This document shows, one piece after another, positions 1 to 10,934 of a stretch of DNA of 64,000 nt. Each line of letters opens with the position of its first letter. Position 1 is the first letter of the stretch. Made by a program: the position numbers and the translations under genes. Source of the stretch: Kaistia soli DSM 19436 (lineage in GTDB: Bacteria > Pseudomonadota > Alphaproteobacteria > Rhizobiales > Kaistiaceae); NCBI RefSeq assembly GCF_900129325.1, contig NZ_FQUP01000001.1:1054001-1118000 (forward strand), given 5' to 3'. Below the pieces are notes generated by a model. The model made no database searches, had not been told where the DNA came from, and was given only the letters and a program-made list of their open reading frames with translations.

Positions 1-1
1 C

Positions 2-412
2 ACGCGCCGCACGCAGGTGACGCGGCTGAATGAGGACCGCCTCAGGGCAAACGCCATCGAGGCGGCCGAGCAGTGCGGGATTCTCACGATTCCCGCGATC
101 GAGGCACCGCGGCCAATGGCAGATCTCCTGACCGGCTGGGAGGCGACGGATGCCGGGCGGCGAATCATCTTCTGCGACGAGGACGAGACCGGCGCCGATC
201 CGGTCAGCGTGCTCCGCGCTTTGCCACCCACTCCGCTTGCCGTGTTGATCGGCCCGGAAGGCGGCTTCTCGCCCGAAGAGCGGACGCTTTTGAAGGCGCT
301 GCCCTTCGTCACGGCGATCGCGCTCGGGCCGCGCATCCTCCGCGCCGACACGGCGGCCGTTGCCGCCCTGGCGCTGGTGCAGGCGGTGGCGGGCGACTGG
401 CGCGAAGCTTGA
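2..412 (+). CDS. rsmE: 16S rRNA m3U1498 methyltransferase, C-terminal part
   Basis: This is the 3' end of a gene that begins before the window; the reading frame is open from base 2. The visible 136 residues are the SPOUT methyltransferase half of RsmE, which methylates U1498 of 16S rRNA in the 30S subunit. The family motifs IGPEGGFS (SAM-binding knot) and the terminal [11 protein letters not shown] are both present, and the C-terminus ends where family members normally end. The N-terminal PUA-like domain is outside the window. The next gene on this strand is about 250 bases away, so it is probably not co-transcribed. Identification is firm; only the length is unknown. Confidence 0.93.
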   Translation, partial: TRRTQVTRLNEDRLRANAIEAAEQCGILTIPAIEAPRPMADLLTGWEATDAGRRIIFCDEDETGADPVSVLRALPPTPLAVLIGPEGGFSPEERTLLKALPFVTAIALGPRILRADTAAVAALALVQAVAGDWREA

Positions 413-515
413 GCGCCACAATTCACGGCATCGTGATCCCGAGGTGATCAGGCTGCCTTTCCAATAGTTCCGACGGTGCGCCAAGCGCTAAGCCGCTGAT
501 CTGGAATCAATCCAG

Positions 516-532
516 CTTGGAATTCCTCTAAG
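516..532 (+). promoter_or_regulatory. candidate iron-response element upstream of the iron importer
   Basis: Seen: CTTGGAA-TTC-CTCTAAG, an imperfect dyad of 7-base arms around 3 bases. Known: the Irr-type iron control element of Rhizobiales has the form TTTAGAA-N3-TTCTAAA, and 10 of its 14 arm positions match here. It lies about 130 bases before the iron-type binding-protein gene. Binding by Irr is inference; a chance match in a short AT-richer stretch is possible. Confidence 0.35.
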
Positions 533-552
533 ATATTGATTTCGTTCAATAT
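533..552 (+). promoter_or_regulatory. perfect 7+7 dyad next to a -35-like TTGACA
   Basis: ATATTGA (533-539) and TCAATAT (546-552) are exact reverse complements separated by TTTCGT. Six bases downstream is a consensus -35 hexamer TTGACA (558-563), with only a weak -10 candidate near 581. The dyad touches the Irr-like element just before it, so two regulators may read this region. The position suggests control of the iron importer operon; the protein that binds is unknown. Confidence 0.45.
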
Positions 553-664
553 TGCCTTTGACAGCCTGTGGCGCAGATGGGAAGCACCGCCTGCCTTCCC
601 GTGTGGTGCTGCTGGCGCCGCCCGAATTGGCACCATCCGCCCTTTCACGACGGAGCTGTTCCCG

Positions 665-1699
665 ATGTTTCCCCGCTCTTCCTTTCTTCGCACGGCCGCG
701 CTCGCAGCGTTGACCACCTTCGGCGCCCTGCCGGCCTTTGCCGATGGGGAGGTCAATGTCTACACGACCCGCGAACCCGGGCTGATCCAACCGCTGCTCG
801 ACAGCTTCACGGCTGAATCCGGGATCAAGGCGAATGTCGTCTTCATCAAGGAGGGCCTAGCCCAGCGCGTCGAGAGCGAGGGCGCCAATTCTCCGGCCGA
901 CCTGCTCAGCGTCGTGGACTATGGCAATCTCATCGAACTCGTCGATCGCAAGCTGACGCAGCCCGTGACCTCGACGGCGCTCGACGAGGGCATCCCGGCC
1001 AATCTTCGCGATCCCGCCGGAAACTGGTTCGGCCTCTCGATGCGCGCCCGCGTCATCTATGCCTCGAAGGACCGCGTCACCGACGAGACGCTCACTTATG
1101 AGGACCTCGCCGACCCGCGCTTCAAGGGCAAGATCTGCATCCGCTCGGGCCAGCATCCCTACAACACCTCGCTGATCGCGGCGATGATCGCCAAGGACGG
1201 CAAGGACGAGACCAAGGTCTGGCTCGACGGCGTACGCGCCAATCTCGCCCGCACGCCCGGCGGCGGCGATCGCGACGTCGCCCGCGACATCCTCGCCGGC
1301 ATCTGCGACATCGGCGTCGGCAATTCCTACTATGTCGGCCTGATGCGGAGCGGCAAGGGCGGCGACGAGCAGAAGGCCTGGGGCGAGGCGATCCGCGTGA
1401 TCCTGCCGACCTTCAAGGACAAGGCCGGCACGCATGTGAACATCTCCGGCGCGGCCGTCGCCAAGAACGCGCCGAACCGCGACAACGCCGTGAAGCTTCT
1501 CGAATATCTCGCTTCGGAGAAGGCGCAGGAAATCTACGCCAAGGCCAATTTCGAATATCCGGTTCGGCCCGGCGTCGCCGCCGATCCGATCATCGCCGAT
1601 CTCGGCACGCTGACCGTCGATCCGACGCCGCTGGTCGAGATCGCCAAGGACCGCGGCGAGGCGAGCGAACTGGTCGACGCCACCGGCTTCGACGGCTGA
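665..1699 (+). CDS. Fe(3+)-type ABC transporter substrate-binding protein
   Basis: A periplasmic binding protein of the FbpA/FutA/AfuA group, which delivers ferric iron to an inner-membrane importer. The ATG at 665 gives 344 residues with a clear Sec signal peptide (positively charged start, hydrophobic run, cleavage after the A of PAFA). An upstream frame extends to 536 but would place junk before the signal peptide. The mature protein opens with VNVYTTREP, typical of the family. The adjacent tyrosines in NSYYVG, around residue 221, match the iron-ligand tyrosine pair of FbpA proteins. The permease gene follows after 23 bases. Ligand specificity (free ferric iron or a ferric chelate) cannot be read from the sequence. 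Confidence 0.88.
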   Translation: MFPRSSFLRTAALAALTTFGALPAFADGEVNVYTTREPGLIQPLLDSFTAESGIKANVVFIKEGLAQRVESEGANSPADLLSVVDYGNLIELVDRKLTQPVTSTALDEGIPANLRDPAGNWFGLSMRARVIYASKDRVTDETLTYEDLADPRFKGKICIRSGQHPYNTSLIAAMIAKDGKDETKVWLDGVRANLARTPGGGDRDVARDILAGICDIGVGNSYYVGLMRSGKGGDEQKAWGEAIRVILPTFKDKAGTHVNISGAAVAKNAPNRDNAVKLLEYLASEKAQEIYAKANFEYPVRPGVAADPIIADLGTLTVDPTPLVEIAKDRGEASELVDATGFDG

Positions 1700-1722
1700 T
1701 CGCTGACGGGCAGCGCTCGGCA

Positions 1723-3414
1723 TTGTCGGCCGTCTCACCGGCCATATCGGATGCACGGCCGGCGCCCTCGCGGCGCCGGCTTCTTGCCGTCGACAGGGGA
1801 CGCATCGCGTTCTGTCTCGCGGTGGCGGCGCTTGCGCTGCTGCCGGTCGGCGGCCTTGCCTGGTTCGCGGTCGGCGGCGACGGCGCGCTCTGGCCGTCCC
1901 TTCTCCGCAATGTATTGCCGCGTGCGAGTTGGACGACACTCATCCTGCTGGCCGGTGTTGGAACGATCGCGCTCGTCACCGGCATCGGCACCGCCTTCCT
2001 CGTCGCGCGGTGCCGCTTTCCCGGGCGACACCTGTTCGAATGGGCGTTGCTGCTCCCCTTGGCCATGCCGACCTATGTCATGGCCTATGCCTGGCTCGAC
2101 GTCGTCCATCCCGTCGGCCCGTTGCAGACGGCGCTGCGCGGCCTCCTCGGCATCAGCGATCCGCGCGCGCTCCGCCTGCCCGATCTTCGCTCGGCCGGCG
2201 GGGCGATCTTCGTCATCGGTTTCGTGCTCTACCCTTATGTCTATCTGCCGGTCCGCGCGCTATTGATGATGCGCGCGGCGGCCCTGTCTGATGCCGCCCG
2301 CATGCTCGGCGCCGGCCCGCTCCGCGCATTTTTCGGCGTGACACTGCCGACGATCTGGCCAGCAGCGGCGGTCGGCCTCAGCCTCGTGCTGCTGGAAACA
2401 CTCAACGATATCGGCGCTTCGGAATTTCTTGGCATCCGCACGCTGACCGTCACAGTCTACACGACCTGGGCGGTGCGCGGATCGATCGAGGGCGCCGCGC
2501 AGATCGCGCTGGCCATGCTCGCCATCGTGCTGCTGCTGATGCTGGCCGAGCGACATGCGCGTCGCCGCCTTTCGACGGCCGCCGCTGCCCGCGGCGCCCG
2601 GCCGCCTGCCGACATGACGCTCCGCACCAGGGGCAGCGCGTTTGCTATCGCCGCCTGCGCCATCCCTGTGCTGATCGGCTTCGGCGTGCCGGCCGCCTAT
2701 CTCGGCGTCGCTGCCGCGACGCGCCTTGCCGCGCGCGGCTGGCCGGCCGGGCTGATCTCAACCGCGGGCAACAGCCTGGCCATGGCGGGTCTTGCCGCGC
2801 TCCTCACGATCACGCTCGGCCTCGCCCTCACCGTCGCGGCGCGCGGCGCGCGTGGCCACTTGGTGCGGCCACTGATGCGGATCGGCACGATCGGCTACGC
2901 TATTCCCGGCACCGTGCTCGCCGTCGGCCTGCTGGTGCCTTTGGCCGGCCTCGATAACATCATCGCGAATGGCGTGCGTGCGCTGACCGGCCAATCGATC
3001 GGGCTGGTGCTGATCGGCTCCGGCGCAGCGTTGCTGCTCGCCTATTGCCTCCGCTTTCTCGCAATCGCGATCGGCGGCATCGAGGCCGGCTTCCAGCGCA
3101 TCAGCCCCTCGCTCGACGGCGCGGCGTCCAGCCTCGGCGCGACGCCGGCGCGCGTCTCGCGCGAGATCCATGCGCCGTTGCTGGCCGCCCCGATTGCAAC
3201 GGCCGCGATCCTTGTCTTCGTCGACGCGATGAAGGAACTGCCGGCGACGCTATTGCTCAGGCCGCTCAATTTCGAGACGCTGGCGACCAGCGTCTATGGC
3301 GAAGCAGCACGCGGCACGCATGAGGACGGCGCCATCGCCGCCCTGATGATCGTGCTTGTCGGCCTCGTCCCGGTCATCCGCCTGTCGCGCATCGGCCGCA
3401 ACGGGCGGGATTGA
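1723..3414 (+). CDS. Iron(III)-type ABC transporter permease (FbpB-like)
   Basis: A 563-residue inner-membrane permease of the FbpB/SfuB group, which carries two fused permease halves and about 12 membrane segments. Each half contains an EAA-type loop; the second includes GAASSLGATPARVSREI. The start is taken as the TTG at 1723 because no ATG or GTG with a ribosome site lies nearby in frame. It follows the binding protein by 23 bases and is clearly its partner. No ATPase (FbpC) follows; the next gene is convergent only 3 bases away. Either an ATPase encoded elsewhere powers this importer or the operon lost its third gene. Confidence 0.88.
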   Translation: MSAVSPAISDARPAPSRRRLLAVDRGRIAFCLAVAALALLPVGGLAWFAVGGDGALWPSLLRNVLPRASWTTLILLAGVGTIALVTGIGTAFLVARCRFPGRHLFEWALLLPLAMPTYVMAYAWLDVVHPVGPLQTALRGLLGISDPRALRLPDLRSAGGAIFVIGFVLYPYVYLPVRALLMMRAAALSDAARMLGAGPLRAFFGVTLPTIWPAAAVGLSLVLLETLNDIGASEFLGIRTLTVTVYTTWAVRGSIEGAAQIALAMLAIVLLLMLAERHARRRLSTAAAARGARPPADMTLRTRGSAFAIAACAIPVLIGFGVPAAYLGVAAATRLAARGWPAGLISTAGNSLAMAGLAALLTITLGLALTVAARGARGHLVRPLMRIGTIGYAIPGTVLAVGLLVPLAGLDNIIANGVRALTGQSIGLVLIGSGAALLLAYCLRFLAIAIGGIEAGFQRISPSLDGAASSLGATPARVSREIHAPLLAAPIATAAILVFVDAMKELPATLLLRPLNFETLATSVYGEAARGTHEDGAIAALMIVLVGLVPVIRLSRIGRNGRD

Positions 3415-3417
3415 CCC

Positions 3418-4872
3418 TCAGCGCGTCAGGCGCAGATTGTTCATGTCCTCGGCGATCGTCGCAAAAGCGGCGAGCAGTGCGGTCGAGTCGGCTGCGTCGA
3501 AATAATTGTCGGCGCTGGTAGCGCAGGCTTTCAGCATAGCCTTGGCATCCGTCGCGCCGTTGACCGTGTTCGGCAGATCATAGGAAACCGTGTAGACCTC
3601 GATGTTCTTGGCCTTGATGTTGGCGCAGAGTTCCGCCGTGTAGGTATTCCCCTGCGTCGAATTGGGAGAGCCGTCGGCGTTCGTTGACGCAACGTGCTTT
3701 CCGGTCGAATCCACCTTTGCCGTGTTCAGCCCGTCTGTCATCAGGACCACAGCCTTGGTCGGATTGAGGTTACGGCCAGTCGTATCATAAGCAGCCGCGT
3801 CGGTGATCGGCGTCGCCGCGGAGATGACGTTGAAGCCCCAAGCCAAGCCGGCCGGCATGAAGGTCTGGTCGATGTTTGTAGTGGTCATGGCGTCGATCGC
3901 AGCATTAACCGTCGAAACAGTGCTGGTCAGCGGTGTGAACTGCGTAGGGCAACGTTTATCGTCGCCACTGTTCTTGCTGAAGAGGAAACCCGGGTAGACG
4001 CGGGCGGCGTTGTCGTCCTTGACGTTGTCGGGATATTTGGGTGAGCCGACGCAGCCATTCCAGACATAGGTTGTCGGCGAGGGGCAGCTGGTCGTTGGCG
4101 GATCAAGCGGCACGGTCTTGCAATTCGTATTGGTCGTTGTCGAACATGTCGCCGTATACGGCACGCCGTCCTTGTATTTTGTGCATGAATACTTCGTCGT
4201 CGTGCTATCGCAAACTTGCTTGGTGGTTGTGGTCGTGCAGGCTCCGGCTGGCTTTACATAATCGTCCGCGACGCTTACCCATGGTTGCTTCCGATTGGAG
4301 AGGCCAACATTGACATTGGCGCCATAGGGCACAACAGCGATCTTCACGTCTGCCTTCGGATCGGCAGTCACCTTCGTGACAAGGTTCTTTGCCGCGGTCT
4401 TTAAGGCGATGATGTTCGAGCCGCTCATCGAATCCGTCGTATCCAGCACCAGCGCGACCTCCAGCTTATTAACGCTGCGGATCGCTTCGCTGAGCACCGA
4501 GACCGGCATGGTCTCGAAGCCGATCAGCTTGGTCAGCGTCGTCGGGACGGTGGCCGATGCCGTGGCTGTGATCTTGCCATTGTCCTGCGTCAAGCTGTCG
4601 AGCTTCCAGGAGTCGATCGTGCCATTCTCCTTGAGCTGCGCGTCGACCCATGCGGTCACCATCGTCTTGGCGGCGGCGTCGGTCATCGTCGGCTTGGAGC
4701 CGACCGCCAGCACGGCGGCATCGAGGACATCGGCCAGCCGGGCATGCGCCATGGTGGTCCGGCCATAGTCGATCGCAACGCCCGTCGCGCCCAGGATGGG
4801 GATGGCCGCGAGACCAAAGATCACCGCGACATTGCCGCGCCGGTCGCGGCGGAAAAGATCAAGAACGGACAT
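3418..4872 (-). CDS. TadG-like pilus-associated protein with von Willebrand A domain
   Basis: The N-terminus has the TadE/TadG signature (RRDRRGNVAVIFGLAAIPI) followed by one membrane segment, so the rest is probably exported. A vWA domain starts near residue 137 with a metal-site motif D144-T-T-D-S-M-S and continues to MTDGLNT. Between them lies an unusual insert (about 210-310) very rich in Thr and holding eight cysteines (212, 221, 230, 243, 251, 263, 274, 308), suited to disulfides. The ATG at 4872 is preferred over one at 4899 because TadG proteins begin shortly before the RRDRRG motif. No other tad/flp gene is nearby, so it is an orphan; its exact role is uncertain. Confidence 0.82.
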   Translation of the reverse strand: MSVLDLFRRDRRGNVAVIFGLAAIPILGATGVAIDYGRTTMAHARLADVLDAAVLAVGSKPTMTDAAAKTMVTAWVDAQLKENGTIDSWKLDSLTQDNGKITATASATVPTTLTKLIGFETMPVSVLSEAIRSVNKLEVALVLDTTDSMSGSNIIALKTAAKNLVTKVTADPKADVKIAVVPYGANVNVGLSNRKQPWVSVADDYVKPAGACTTTTTKQVCDSTTTKYSCTKYKDGVPYTATCSTTTNTNCKTVPLDPPTTSCPSPTTYVWNGCVGSPKYPDNVKDDNAARVYPGFLFSKNSGDDKRCPTQFTPLTSTVSTVNAAIDAMTTTNIDQTFMPAGLAWGFNVISAATPITDAAAYDTTGRNLNPTKAVVLMTDGLNTAKVDSTGKHVASTNADGSPNSTQGNTYTAELCANIKAKNIEVYTVSYDLPNTVNGATDAKAMLKACATSADNYFDAADSTALLAAFATIAEDMNNLRLTR

Positions 4873-5051
4873 CACGCAGCCCCGATGGCACCTTGTCATG
4901 GCGCCATAAGCGTCCGGGCTGCGTAAACGAGACCTTAACGAGACGGCTACAGTTTAAAACGGAATTAACGCGTGCTTGTCGCGATCGTAGCCGTGCTGCG
5001 ATGCCGATTCACGCTTCGTCAACCACGATGGATTCCGGGCCGATTGCCGCT

Positions 5052-7028
<1,977 letters not shown>

Positions 7029-7203
7029 CGGATTGCGCTTCTCCGTGCCACGAAACGGCCGGGCAACACCGACCTCGTCCCATGGATAGCGGTGACGCCG
7101 GACCGAGTCACGCGGAAAGCTTGGGCCGTGATCGCCACAAAATGCCTTGCGGCGCGGCCGAATTGTGCCTATCCGAAAGGCACTTCGCAGCGGCGCTTGG
7201 AAC

Positions 7204-8967
7204 ATGGGACGCGCAACCGCCATTCTCGTCAAACGCGTCGCCCCGATCGCAGCCCTGCTCGTCATGCTCGGGCTGGCTTTTGTCCTGTTCGCGCCCAAAT
7301 TGGTGTCGATCGAGGTCGTTCGCCGTTCGATGTCGCGCGAGATCGCGGGCTGGAGCGGTCGCTCCATGACCTTCGATGGCACGCCCAAAGTCGCCTTCAC
7401 CCCCTATCTCACCGTCACTTTCCCCAAGGTTCACATCGGCTCAGCCCGCGATGACACGACCCTGGTCGAGATGGACCAGTTGCGGGCGCAGGTGCCGATC
7501 CTGCCGTTGATCTTCCGCGGCCGCATCGAGCCTTCATCCTTCTCGTTCCTGCGACCCCGCTTTCGCATCGCCGTCGATGCCGCGGGCGTTCCGAACTGGG
7601 ACCTGCCGAGTGGCCTCGATGCCACTGCGCCGCTTCGTCAGCTCATCGTCACGGATGGCAGCATCGATTACGCGGATGGCGCCGGCCGCGCGGAAAGAAT
7701 CGATAAAATCGACGCGGTTCTCGATCTTCCCGATCCGCGGAGTCTCGCCAGCGTCCAGGGCCGGGCGAATTGGCGGGGCAAGAATGTCAATTTCTATGCC
7801 TCGCTCAACTCGATCCGAGCTGTATTCGACGGCGAGGCCGCTAATGTGCGGCTGGCGCTGGAATCCGATCTGCTGCGCGCTTCGTTCGATGGCTCGCTTC
7901 GCCGTCTCGACGGCCTCGCCGCCAATGGCCAGATCTCCGTTTCGACCTCATCGCTCACCGGCCTCGCCGAGCTTTTCGCGATCCCTACGGGGAGACTGCC
8001 GCGGTTTGGCGCCGCTTCGATCACGTCGACGGTCGATTTCGTCCGCGGCACCCTGACGCTCGGCGATGCGGCGCTGACGATCGACGGGAATCAGGGTGTC
8101 GGTGCCCTGTCGCTGGCGCTTGCCGCCGCGCGGCCTTCGATCCAGGCGACGCTCGCCTTCGATCTCCTCGACATCACCAGCTATGTCGGCGCAGCGCGCG
8201 CCATTCTTGCAGCCTCGCGCATCGCACCGGATGCGCCGCTCGGATGGCCGAGACTCGACAACTTCAACGCAGATCTGCGCCTCTCCGCCGATCAGCTCCG
8301 TGTTGGCAGCGAAACAGCCGGGCGGGTCGCCGCCTCACTGGCGGTTCGCGACGGCCGGCTCGATGTCGCCATCGGTGATCTTCAGCTCTATGGCGGGCGC
8401 CTGACGGCCAGCCTCTCCGCGGAGACGCTGGATCCGGCGCCCTCGGCCAGCCTGCAGGCCAAGATCGACCAACTGCCGCTCAAGACGGCGCTTTCCGACC
8501 TTGTCGGCATCGATGCGATCGGCGGCACAGCAGGCGGCACGCTCAGTCTGCAGGGGCGCGGTGCCAGCTGGAATGAGTTGGTCGCCTCGCTGACGGGACG
8601 CGGCAGCGTGCAGATCGCTGGTGGCACGATCAACGGCATCAGCCTTGATGTCCTTTCGGGCAGCACGGCGCCGCCCGCCAGCCTCGAGGGCCGGCTCTTC
8701 AATGGCACGACGCGCTTTTCGAGCGCCAAGGGCGATCTCTCGATCGCCGCGGGCGTCGTGTCGGCGCCGAACATCGCCGTCACCGGCACCGACTATCGCG
8801 TCGACATGGCAGCTGAGGCCCAGATCGGCACTCCGGCCATCAGCGCCCATGGCGAAGCGACGATCGGCGGTCAGCGTGCGCCAGCCCTTCGGCTGCCATT
8901 CAATGTCGGCGGGACCTGGCTGCATCCGGTCGTGACACCTGTTCTGACGCCGACGACAGCGCCTTAG
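7204..8967 (+). CDS. AsmA family protein
   Basis: A 587-residue protein with one N-terminal membrane anchor (about residues 8-30) and a long periplasmic part of repeated beta-strand character. It contains the AsmA N-terminal block ([16 protein letters not shown]) and the C-terminal AsmA_2 region with [14 protein letters not shown] and [10 protein letters not shown]. AsmA-like proteins are thought to form hydrophobic grooves for phospholipid transport or outer-membrane assembly. The ATG at 7204 is chosen because the hydrophobic anchor follows at once; the frame is open back to 7147. It stands alone, divergent from acetoacetyl-CoA synthetase. Confidence 0.85.
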   Translation: MGRATAILVKRVAPIAALLVMLGLAFVLFAPKLVSIEVVRRSMSREIAGWSGRSMTFDGTPKVAFTPYLTVTFPKVHIGSARDDTTLVEMDQLRAQVPILPLIFRGRIEPSSFSFLRPRFRIAVDAAGVPNWDLPSGLDATAPLRQLIVTDGSIDYADGAGRAERIDKIDAVLDLPDPRSLASVQGRANWRGKNVNFYASLNSIRAVFDGEAANVRLALESDLLRASFDGSLRRLDGLAANGQISVSTSSLTGLAELFAIPTGRLPRFGAASITSTVDFVRGTLTLGDAALTIDGNQGVGALSLALAAARPSIQATLAFDLLDITSYVGAARAILAASRIAPDAPLGWPRLDNFNADLRLSADQLRVGSETAGRVAASLAVRDGRLDVAIGDLQLYGGRLTASLSAETLDPAPSASLQAKIDQLPLKTALSDLVGIDAIGGTAGGTLSLQGRGASWNELVASLTGRGSVQIAGGTINGISLDVLSGSTAPPASLEGRLFNGTTRFSSAKGDLSIAAGVVSAPNIAVTGTDYRVDMAAEAQIGTPAISAHGEATIGGQRAPALRLPFNVGGTWLHPVVTPVLTPTTAP

Positions 8968-9075
8968 GCGCCGCCCGAAAAAATTCTCACGACGTGCGTA
9001 GGGCACCCCCTCACCATTCGTGACGAGGGGGAAGGTCGCGTTGTAGGCGGCCTCGCCACCCAGGAGTTCCACCCC

Positions 9076-9744
9076 ATGAAGACGATTTTCCTCGCCGCCG
9101 TGTTTGCCGCAGCGCCTATCCTCGCACTGCCTGCGATGGCCGCCAGCGACGCAGCGCCAGCCGCGACGACCACGCCGGCGCCGGCTCCAGCGGCGAGCCC
9201 GCGCGCGACGATGATGTTCTGGTTCCTCGATCGCAATAACGACGGTGTCATCGACGCGGCGGAGATCACCGCCTATCGCACCGCGCGCTTCAATGCGCTC
9301 GACACCAATGGCGACGGCAAGCTGACCAAGGCCGAAGCGATCGCCGGCCTCGAAGGGCCGCGCGGGCCGCACCATCCGGGCAAGGGCCATGGTGACAAGG
9401 GACCGAATGGCGATAAGGGAGCGCGCGCCGACAAGGGCCCGGATGGCGACAACGCACGTAAGGCGCGCTTTGCCGAGCGGCAGGAGAAGCGGCAGGAGCG
9501 CATGCTGGAGCGCATGGGCTTCACGGGCGACGTGACCGAGATCACCCTCACAACCTTCCTCGCCCAGCCCATGCCGATGTTCACGCGCGCGGACACCGAC
9601 AAGAACGGCAGCATCACCAAGGCCGAGTTCCTGGCCGCCGCCGGCAAGATGGGCCGCCACGGTCATGGCGACGCTCCGGCCCCGATGCCCGGCGACGCGC
9701 CCGCAGGTGCACCCGGCGACGAACCCGGCCCGGCCCCGAATTGA
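9076..9744 (+). CDS. Secreted EF-hand calcium-binding protein with a collagen-like linker
   Basis: A 222-residue exported protein with a signal peptide ending near AMAA (20-23). Three complete EF-hand loops are visible: D52-E63 (DRNNDGVIDAAE), D76-E87 (DTNGDGKLTKAE) and D173-E184 (DTDKNGSITKAE). Between the second and third is a Gly-Asp-Lys-Gly repeat (about 106-125) followed by a charged helix rich in Arg and Glu. The C-terminus is Pro/Gly/Asp-rich. It sits just upstream of an ECF sigma factor and a membrane-bound sensor, so it may be a target or input of that circuit. Calcium or another divalent ion in the periplasm is the likely ligand. Confidence 0.85.
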   Translation: MKTIFLAAVFAAAPILALPAMAASDAAPAATTTPAPAPAASPRATMMFWFLDRNNDGVIDAAEITAYRTARFNALDTNGDGKLTKAEAIAGLEGPRGPHHPGKGHGDKGPNGDKGARADKGPDGDNARKARFAERQEKRQERMLERMGFTGDVTEITLTTFLAQPMPMFTRADTDKNGSITKAEFLAAAGKMGRHGHGDAPAPMPGDAPAGAPGDEPGPAPN

Positions 9745-9951
9745 TCGTCTGATACCGATCGCCGGCATCGAACAGCGAGACGGCGCGTTATGAACCGGGA
9801 GGCCGCCTTTCGTTGCGAGACGCGGCTTCCGCCCGCCATTCCCTCCGGCGGCGCCCTTCGAGGCGTCGCCGGCTTGGCGCAGCGGCAAACTGGACTAGCA
9901 TGGGCGACCGTCCGCATCGACGGCGTGGAGCGAAGACCGAACTTGGGCAGC

Positions 9952-10530
9952 GTGTCCGACGCCGATGATGCCGACGCCGAGCTGACGCTGCGCCTGAAGG
10001 CGGGCGATGAGCGGGCGCTGCAAGCGCTCATGTTGCGCCATGGGGGTCGCCTTCGCCTGATCGCGCGGCGCATCCTCGCGCGTGCCGATGAGGCGGAGGA
10101 CATCGTTCAGGACGTGTTTCTCGCCGTCTGGCGGCGGGCCGATCGGCTGGATACGGAACGGGGACCGATCGGCGCCTATCTGACGCGCGCGGTGGTGAAC
10201 CGTTCGATCGACCGCGCGAGGCGCGCGCGCTTCCTGCAGTTCATCGGCCTCGATACCGCGCCAGAAGGCGTCGACGACATGCCGGGGCCGGAGGTGACCG
10301 CCTTGGCACGCTCGGAGGTCTCGGCCGTCATGAGGGATCTGCAGACCCTTCCGCCGCGGCAGCGGGCGGCTATTCTGCTCGCATCGAGCGATGAGCATTC
10401 GACGGTTGCCATCGCCGATTTGATGAATCTCTCCGTCGGGGCGACGGAACAGCTGCTGGTCAGGGCGAGGCGGACGCTTCGCCTGAGGGCCATGGCCCGG
10501 CAGAGCAATGAAAGGGCGGGCGAACCATGA
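9952..10530 (+). CDS. ECF-type RNA polymerase sigma factor
   Basis: Sigma region 2 is seen as DEAEDIVQDVFLAVWRR and region 4 as LPPRQRAAILLASSDEH followed by a helix-turn-helix ending in RARRTLRLRAM. The frame is open from an ATG at 9790, but the first 54 codons resemble nothing in ECF factors. The GTG at 9952 gives the usual size (192 residues), so it is preferred. Its stop overlaps the start of the next gene (ATGA), which encodes an anti-sigma-like membrane protein. The set resembles metal-responsive ECF circuits such as CnrH-CnrY-CnrX. Target promoters are not identifiable here. Confidence 0.85.
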   Translation: MSDADDADAELTLRLKAGDERALQALMLRHGGRLRLIARRILARADEAEDIVQDVFLAVWRRADRLDTERGPIGAYLTRAVVNRSIDRARRARFLQFIGLDTAPEGVDDMPGPEVTALARSEVSAVMRDLQTLPPRQRAAILLASSDEHSTVAIADLMNLSVGATEQLLVRARRTLRLRAMARQSNERAGEP

Positions 10531-10934
10531 CGACAGACGGCGGCGGCCTGACGCGGCAGCAACTGGCTGACCTGCTCGACCGGCACGGTGCCCGGCCTGC
10601 ATCCTGGCCGGCCGGAATGCGCGACGCCGCGGAACGGCTCATCGCCGCGGATCCTGCTGCCCGTGCGACGTTCGTGGCGGCAACTTCGGTCGACAGCGCC
10701 GTGCACGCGATGATGCAGGGCGAGGCAGCGCCGCCGGTTCGGCGGGTTCATGCCGCGTATGCCCAGCCGGTGCCGTCCTGGCGGCGGCTGGCTGGCTTCG
10801 GCATGGCCGCCCTCGCGGCGTCGCTTGCGATCGGCTTCGTGGTCGGCACGACCCTTCCGAGCACGGACGACGATGATGGCACCGACTACACCACCATCGC
10901 GGTCAACGATGTCGACCTTGGAGGCGTGCTGTGA
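10527..10934 (+). CDS. Probable anti-sigma factor, single membrane span
   Basis: A 135-residue protein overlapping the sigma gene by 4 bases. The first 85 residues are helical and charged (cytosolic), followed by one membrane segment (about 88-108) and a short acidic outer tail containing DDDD. This is the layout of small ECF anti-sigma factors: an N-terminal sigma-binding part and a transmembrane link to the periplasm. No zinc-binding HxxxCxxC motif is present, so it is not a ZAS-type anti-sigma. Function is assigned from position and topology, not sequence identity. Confidence 0.62.
   Translation: MTTDGGGLTRQQLADLLDRHGARPASWPAGMRDAAERLIAADPAARATFVAATSVDSAVHAMMQGEAAPPVRRVHAAYAQPVPSWRRLAGFGMAALAASLAIGFVVGTTLPSTDDDDGTDYTTIAVNDVDLGGVL

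Noticed and set aside
9790-9951. N-terminal extension of the sigma factor from the ATG at 9790
   Set aside because: The 54 residues match no sigma-factor region and there is no good ribosome site; the GTG at 9952 gives the family length.
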